Shown piece by piece: positions 60,684-64,000 of a DNA stretch of 64,000 bases. Source of the DNA: Salmonella enterica subsp. arizonae (GTDB lineage: Bacteria > Pseudomonadota > Gammaproteobacteria > Enterobacterales > Enterobacteriaceae); assembly GCF_008692845.1 (NCBI RefSeq), contig NZ_VXJW01000012.1, positions 1 through 64,000 on the forward strand. Reading direction: 5' to 3'. The notes under the pieces were generated by a model. It did no database searches. It saw only the letters and a list, made by a program, of their open reading frames with translations, and was not told where the DNA came from. Position numbers and translations under genes: made by a program. Position 1 is the first letter of the stretch; each line of letters starts with the position of its first letter.

Positions 60684-62102
60684 TCATACTCCCTCAATAA
60701 TTTCGGGTTCGGTTTGCGGCCAGAAATAGCGATACTGATAATTGACCTGCGCGCGCGCCTGCTCCGGGCTACTAAATTCGCCTACGCCGTACCAGCCGAA
60801 CATGGCGGCGCCGGCAACGGTGGTTTCCGCGTCGTCCAGTACTTTGACAGGGATATCAAGCTGATTAGCTTTAATTTGATTCCACAATGCGTTGCGACTG
60901 CCGCCGCCAACCAGTAACAGTTCTGTGGCGTTGAAATGACCGATTTTCTCCAGCGTGCACAGATTACGCTGAAGTTGCGCCGTCAGGCCTTCCAACGCGG
61001 CGCGATAAAAATGACCGCGGGTGGTATTGAGCGTCACGCCCTGCCAACCTGCATTTTGGCAGGCGAGCAGATCGCACTGCATCCTTACGCCTTCCGCGCC
61101 AGCGGGGATAGCGCGCGCTTCGTCGATCAGCGTTTGCCATGGCGTTTCCGGCGTCCACAGCAGTTTTCGTACCCATTCGAGTACCCCGGAGGCCAGCCAC
61201 TGCATTCCAGGGTTATAAAGCCCTGACTGACTGTCCAGTTCGCAGGTCGATCCCGGATACTGGCTGAGCAGCGAGGTATCCACCTGACCGCTGCGCACCA
61301 TCAGGATTTCCCATGTTCCGGAGGAGAGCACCGGTTCACCTTGCTGCGCGCCAGCGCCGAATAACGCGAACTGAGTATCGTGCCCGGCAGAGATCACCGG
61401 GATACCCGTCGGTAGTCCGAGCTGCGTGGCCGCGTCTGTTTGTAGCGTGCCTATTTGTGCGCCTGCTTCCACGATACGCGGGAATAGTCGGCGCGCCAGA
61501 CCCGTCGCCTGCAAGATTTCCGGGCTAACGTCGCGCTGATGGATATCCAGTAGCTGACTGGTGCCAGCCATAGTGATATCGGTCGTAAATTCTCCGGTCA
61601 GACGGTGGTTAATCAGCGATGAGATAAATAGCCAGCAGTGAGCGTGTTCCAGCAGGCATGGATGATTCTCTTTAAGCCAGATCAGCTTATACAGCGTGTT
61701 GAAACTGAACGCGCCGACGCCGGAGAGCGTCTGCAATTGCCGGGGCGAGATATAGCGTTCAATCGTTTCCATCACGGCGGCGGTTCGCGGACATTTCCAA
61801 CTGATGACCGGATAGAGCAGCTTGCCCTGCGCATTGACCAGCGCGCCGTCAACCCCGAACGTCGTCACCGTAATACCGCGTACAACACACCCCGACAGGG
61901 CGCTGGAGAGCGACTTGCAGCAGTCGGCGAAGCGTTGCAGGATGGCGTCCAGCGACCACTGATGCCAGGCGCTATTTTCTGCGGCAATGTCGCTGGCGTT
62001 GGCGGTTGAGGCGCGGGCGACAATTTTTCCCTGGCGATCAACGGCCATCGCCCGCACGTTAGTCGCGCCGCAGTCGAGAACCAGGATGACGTCTTGTTTC
62101 AT
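60684..62102 (-). CDS. fucK: L-fuculokinase FucK
   Basis: FucK is an FGGY-family kinase that phosphorylates L-fuculose to fuculose-1-phosphate, which FucA then cleaves. The 472 residues from ATG 62102 show the N-terminal phosphate-binding motif [18 protein letters not shown] and the C-terminal FGGY-type nucleotide loop [20 protein letters not shown] pair separates it from fucI upstream. An ATG four codons earlier (62114) is possible. Confidence 0.96.
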   Translation of the reverse strand: MKQDVILVLDCGATNVRAMAVDRQGKIVARASTANASDIAAENSAWHQWSLDAILQRFADCCKSLSSALSGCVVRGITVTTFGVDGALVNAQGKLLYPVISWKCPRTAAVMETIERYISPRQLQTLSGVGAFSFNTLYKLIWLKENHPCLLEHAHCWLFISSLINHRLTGEFTTDITMAGTSQLLDIHQRDVSPEILQATGLARRLFPRIVEAGAQIGTLQTDAATQLGLPTGIPVISAGHDTQFALFGAGAQQGEPVLSSGTWEILMVRSGQVDTSLLSQYPGSTCELDSQSGLYNPGMQWLASGVLEWVRKLLWTPETPWQTLIDEARAIPAGAEGVRMQCDLLACQNAGWQGVTLNTTRGHFYRAALEGLTAQLQRNLCTLEKIGHFNATELLLVGGGSRNALWNQIKANQLDIPVKVLDDAETTVAGAAMFGWYGVGEFSSPEQARAQVNYQYRYFWPQTEPEIIEGV

Positions 62103-62123
62103 AGATAACTCCATAAACGCCGC

Positions 62124-62200
62124 CGGATGGCGCTGCGCTTATCGGGCCTACGTGGTGCTGTCGGTCCGATAAGGCACGTTCGCGTCGCCATCCGGCATCG
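62124..62200. repeat. REP pair between fucI and fucK
   Basis: GCCGGATGGCGCTGCGC with TTATCGGGCCTACG, and CCGATAAGGCACG with GCGTCGCCATCCGGCA, form two inverted REP units inside the operon. Such elements often lower downstream expression or protect upstream mRNA. Confidence 0.8.
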
Positions 62201-62205
62201 GTGTC

Positions 62206-63981
62206 TTAACGCTTATACAGCGGGCCATAATTCTGGCAGGCGCGATAATCCTGGCCTTCGACATCCATACCATGAGCCGCCCAGGCGGAAGGGCGGTAGA
62301 TCTTCGCCTCCTCTACGTTGTGCATACATACCGGGATACGCAGCATCGCGGCGAGAGTAATAAAGTCTGCCCCAACATGACCGATGGTGAGTACGCCGTG
62401 GTTAGCGCCCCAGTTCGCCATCACGGAATAGACATCGGTAAACGGGCCTTTTCCGGTAAGACGCGGCGCAAACCAGGTGGTAGGCCAGGTGGAGTTGGTG
62501 CGGGCATCAAGCTGATCGTGCATCGCTTTCGGCAGTTCGACGCTCCAGCCTTCGGCGATTTGCAGTACCGGCCCCAGACCTTTGATCATATTCACGCGGG
62601 TCATAGTGAACGGCACGCCGCCTTCGGTCAGGAAACGGGATGAGTAGCCGCCGCCGCGGAAGTATTCGTGAATCGCCGGGCACCATTCAGTGGCCGCCAG
62701 ACACGCATCCGCCTCTTGTTGGCTGATTTCCCAGTGAGGCTTCATGGTCGGCTTGCCTTCGCTGTCGCGCTGTTTACAGGCACCGTCCAGCGCCGCAGAA
62801 CCGGAGTTAATCAGGTGAATAATGCCGTGTTCCGCCAGCCCGTTTAGCGCCTGGCCGGTAACACGTTCGACAGCTTCCGGCGACCAGTAGGTTCGCACGT
62901 CGGCGAATATCTGCGCGGTACCGGTGAGTTGATGGCCAAACAGCATCGCTACGCCGTTCAGACTGTCATTTTCGGTGGCGACGACAAACGGTTCGCGCAC
63001 GCCGTTCCAGTCAAAAGAGCTATTGAGCAGCGCTTCGGCGGTATCGCCGTTCGGATATTGATCGGTCCAGTGGCGCTGGCCCTGGAAGCCGGCGGCAATG
63101 GCGTTGTAGCCCAGCGATTCTTCAACTAACCCTTTGTCCGCCAGCGTCTTGTTGCCCTGCATCATGTCGCGAATACACATCGCCATCAGCAGGCTCTCTT
63201 TCAGCACTGCGCGGTTCTGGGCTTCATTGCGCTTATACTGCTGGGCGTTCTGATCTTCACCGTAGCGGAAGTTTTTATCCGCCCACGCCAGCGCCATCTC
63301 CAGTTCAGCCTCATCATAAATTTTCTGATCGATACGGCGGCGTAGTTCGGTCATATCAACCGCCTGCACCTTCATGCCCAGCCAGGATTCGAAGAAGTTA
63401 TGATCAACAATGGAACCGGCGATCCCCATCGACACGCCGCCAACGGAGAGGTAGCTTTTGCCTTTCATACTGGCCACCGCTAAACCTGCCCGCGCAAAAC
63501 GCAGCAGTTTTTCTTCAACGTCGGCGGGAATGGAAACATCGTCGGCATCCTGCACGTCATGACCATAAATAGAGAACGCCGGAATGCCTTTCTGGTTGTG
63601 CGCCGCCAGCGCCGCGGCAAGGTAAACCGCCCCCGGACGCTCTGTACCGTTAAAGCCCCAGATGGCTTTCGGACGCATTGGGTCCATATCAATGGTTTCG
63701 CTGCCATAGCACCAGCACGGCGTAACGGTAATGGTTACGCCCACGTTCTGGCTGCTGAATTTCTCCTCGCAGGCGGCGGATTCCGCCATACCAGCAATAC
63801 AGGTATCCGCAATGACGCATTCCACCTGTGCCCCGCAGGCGTGGCGGATTTTCTCGATGATGAGCGCCGCCGTCGCTTTCGCCATATTCATGGTTTGCTC
63901 TTCGAGCGACTCGCGAACGCCCATACGACGTCCATCAATCACCGGGCGGATACCGATTTTCGGTAAGCTGATTTTTTTCAT
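62206..63981 (-). CDS. fucI: L-fucose isomerase FucI
   Basis: FucI is a hexameric Mn-dependent isomerase converting L-fucose to L-fuculose. The 591 residues are the full family length ([20 protein letters not shown] at the start, ending YGPLYKR). Glu and Asp metal ligands lie in the central domain ([20 protein letters not shown]), and the distal histidine in [26 protein letters not shown] precedes the ATG at 63981. It heads the part of the fuc operon seen here; fucP is expected just beyond the window. Confidence 0.97.
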   Translation of the reverse strand: MKKISLPKIGIRPVIDGRRMGVRESLEEQTMNMAKATAALIIEKIRHACGAQVECVIADTCIAGMAESAACEEKFSSQNVGVTITVTPCWCYGSETIDMDPMRPKAIWGFNGTERPGAVYLAAALAAHNQKGIPAFSIYGHDVQDADDVSIPADVEEKLLRFARAGLAVASMKGKSYLSVGGVSMGIAGSIVDHNFFESWLGMKVQAVDMTELRRRIDQKIYDEAELEMALAWADKNFRYGEDQNAQQYKRNEAQNRAVLKESLLMAMCIRDMMQGNKTLADKGLVEESLGYNAIAAGFQGQRHWTDQYPNGDTAEALLNSSFDWNGVREPFVVATENDSLNGVAMLFGHQLTGTAQIFADVRTYWSPEAVERVTGQALNGLAEHGIIHLINSGSAALDGACKQRDSEGKPTMKPHWEISQQEADACLAATEWCPAIHEYFRGGGYSSRFLTEGGVPFTMTRVNMIKGLGPVLQIAEGWSVELPKAMHDQLDARTNSTWPTTWFAPRLTGKGPFTDVYSVMANWGANHGVLTIGHVGADFITLAAMLRIPVCMHNVEEAKIYRPSAWAAHGMDVEGQDYRACQNYGPLYKR

Positions 63982-64000
63982 GACAGATTCCTCACGTTAT

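Overview
The window reads as chromosome of an enteric gammaproteobacterium, almost certainly Salmonella enterica. From rcnA rightwards the genes run in the order of the E. coli K-12 region around minutes 61-64: yqeG, yqeF, kduI-kduD, araE, ygeA, lysR/lysA, galR, omrB/omrA, aas-lplT, tas, ygdR, ygdQ, mutH, DARS2, rppH-ptsP, lgt-thyA, ppdA-ppdB-ygdB-ppdC-recC, ptrA-recB-recD, argA, amiC, initiator tRNAs, mltA, tcdA, csdE/csdA, ygdI, gcvB/gcvA, ygdD-rlmM, fucR-fucU-fucK-fucI. The proteins differ from their E. coli counterparts by the modest amount usual for Salmonella. The serovar cannot be told from the sequence alone.

The left 8.7 kb is accessory DNA. It holds an IS911 remnant, a 24-bp copy of the 3' end of tRNA-Gly glyU (a typical scar of tRNA-targeted integration), a DoxD-DoxA fusion membrane protein, a periplasmic Cu/Zn superoxide dismutase (SodC), an AIDA-type autotransporter with a proline-rich tandem repeat, and a Rob-like AraC-family regulator. 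These are separated by long, AT-rich or degenerate spacers. In E. coli the ETT2 island lies at the same glyU locus, so this looks like another occupant of that integration hotspot.

From 8.7 to 27 kb the window covers metal efflux (rcnRA with two RcnR operators), transport and sugar metabolism (yqeG, yqeF, the KdgR-controlled kduID, araE with CRP and AraC sites), lysine synthesis (lysR/lysA), galR, the twin sRNAs OmrB and OmrA, and the lysophospholipid salvage pair aas-lplT. Gene decay is visible: a headless LysR-family gene next to yqeF, ygeA with a nonsense codon and a frameshift, and a truncated LacI-family gene wedged between galR and lysA.

From 27 to 50 kb lies a genome-maintenance block: mutH, the DnaA-reactivating site DARS2 (which overlaps the dubious ORF ygdT), rppH-ptsP, lgt-thyA (preceded by a possible 52-codon membrane miniprotein that overlaps the lgt start), four pseudopilin-type genes, and recC-ptrA-recB-recD. 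From 48 to 64 kb follow argA with two ARG boxes, amiC, two tandem initiator tRNAs, mltA, the tcdA/csdE/csdA group for ct6A tRNA modification and sulfur transfer, a RarD-like permease, the sRNA gene gcvB divergent from gcvA, rlmM, and most of the fucose operon, ending inside the fucI leader.

The best leads outside known biology are the lgt-leader small ORF, the glyU-associated SodC/autotransporter/regulator segment, a minus-strand terminator between yqeF and kduI that belongs to no annotated gene, and the coincidence of ygdT conservation with DnaA boxes.
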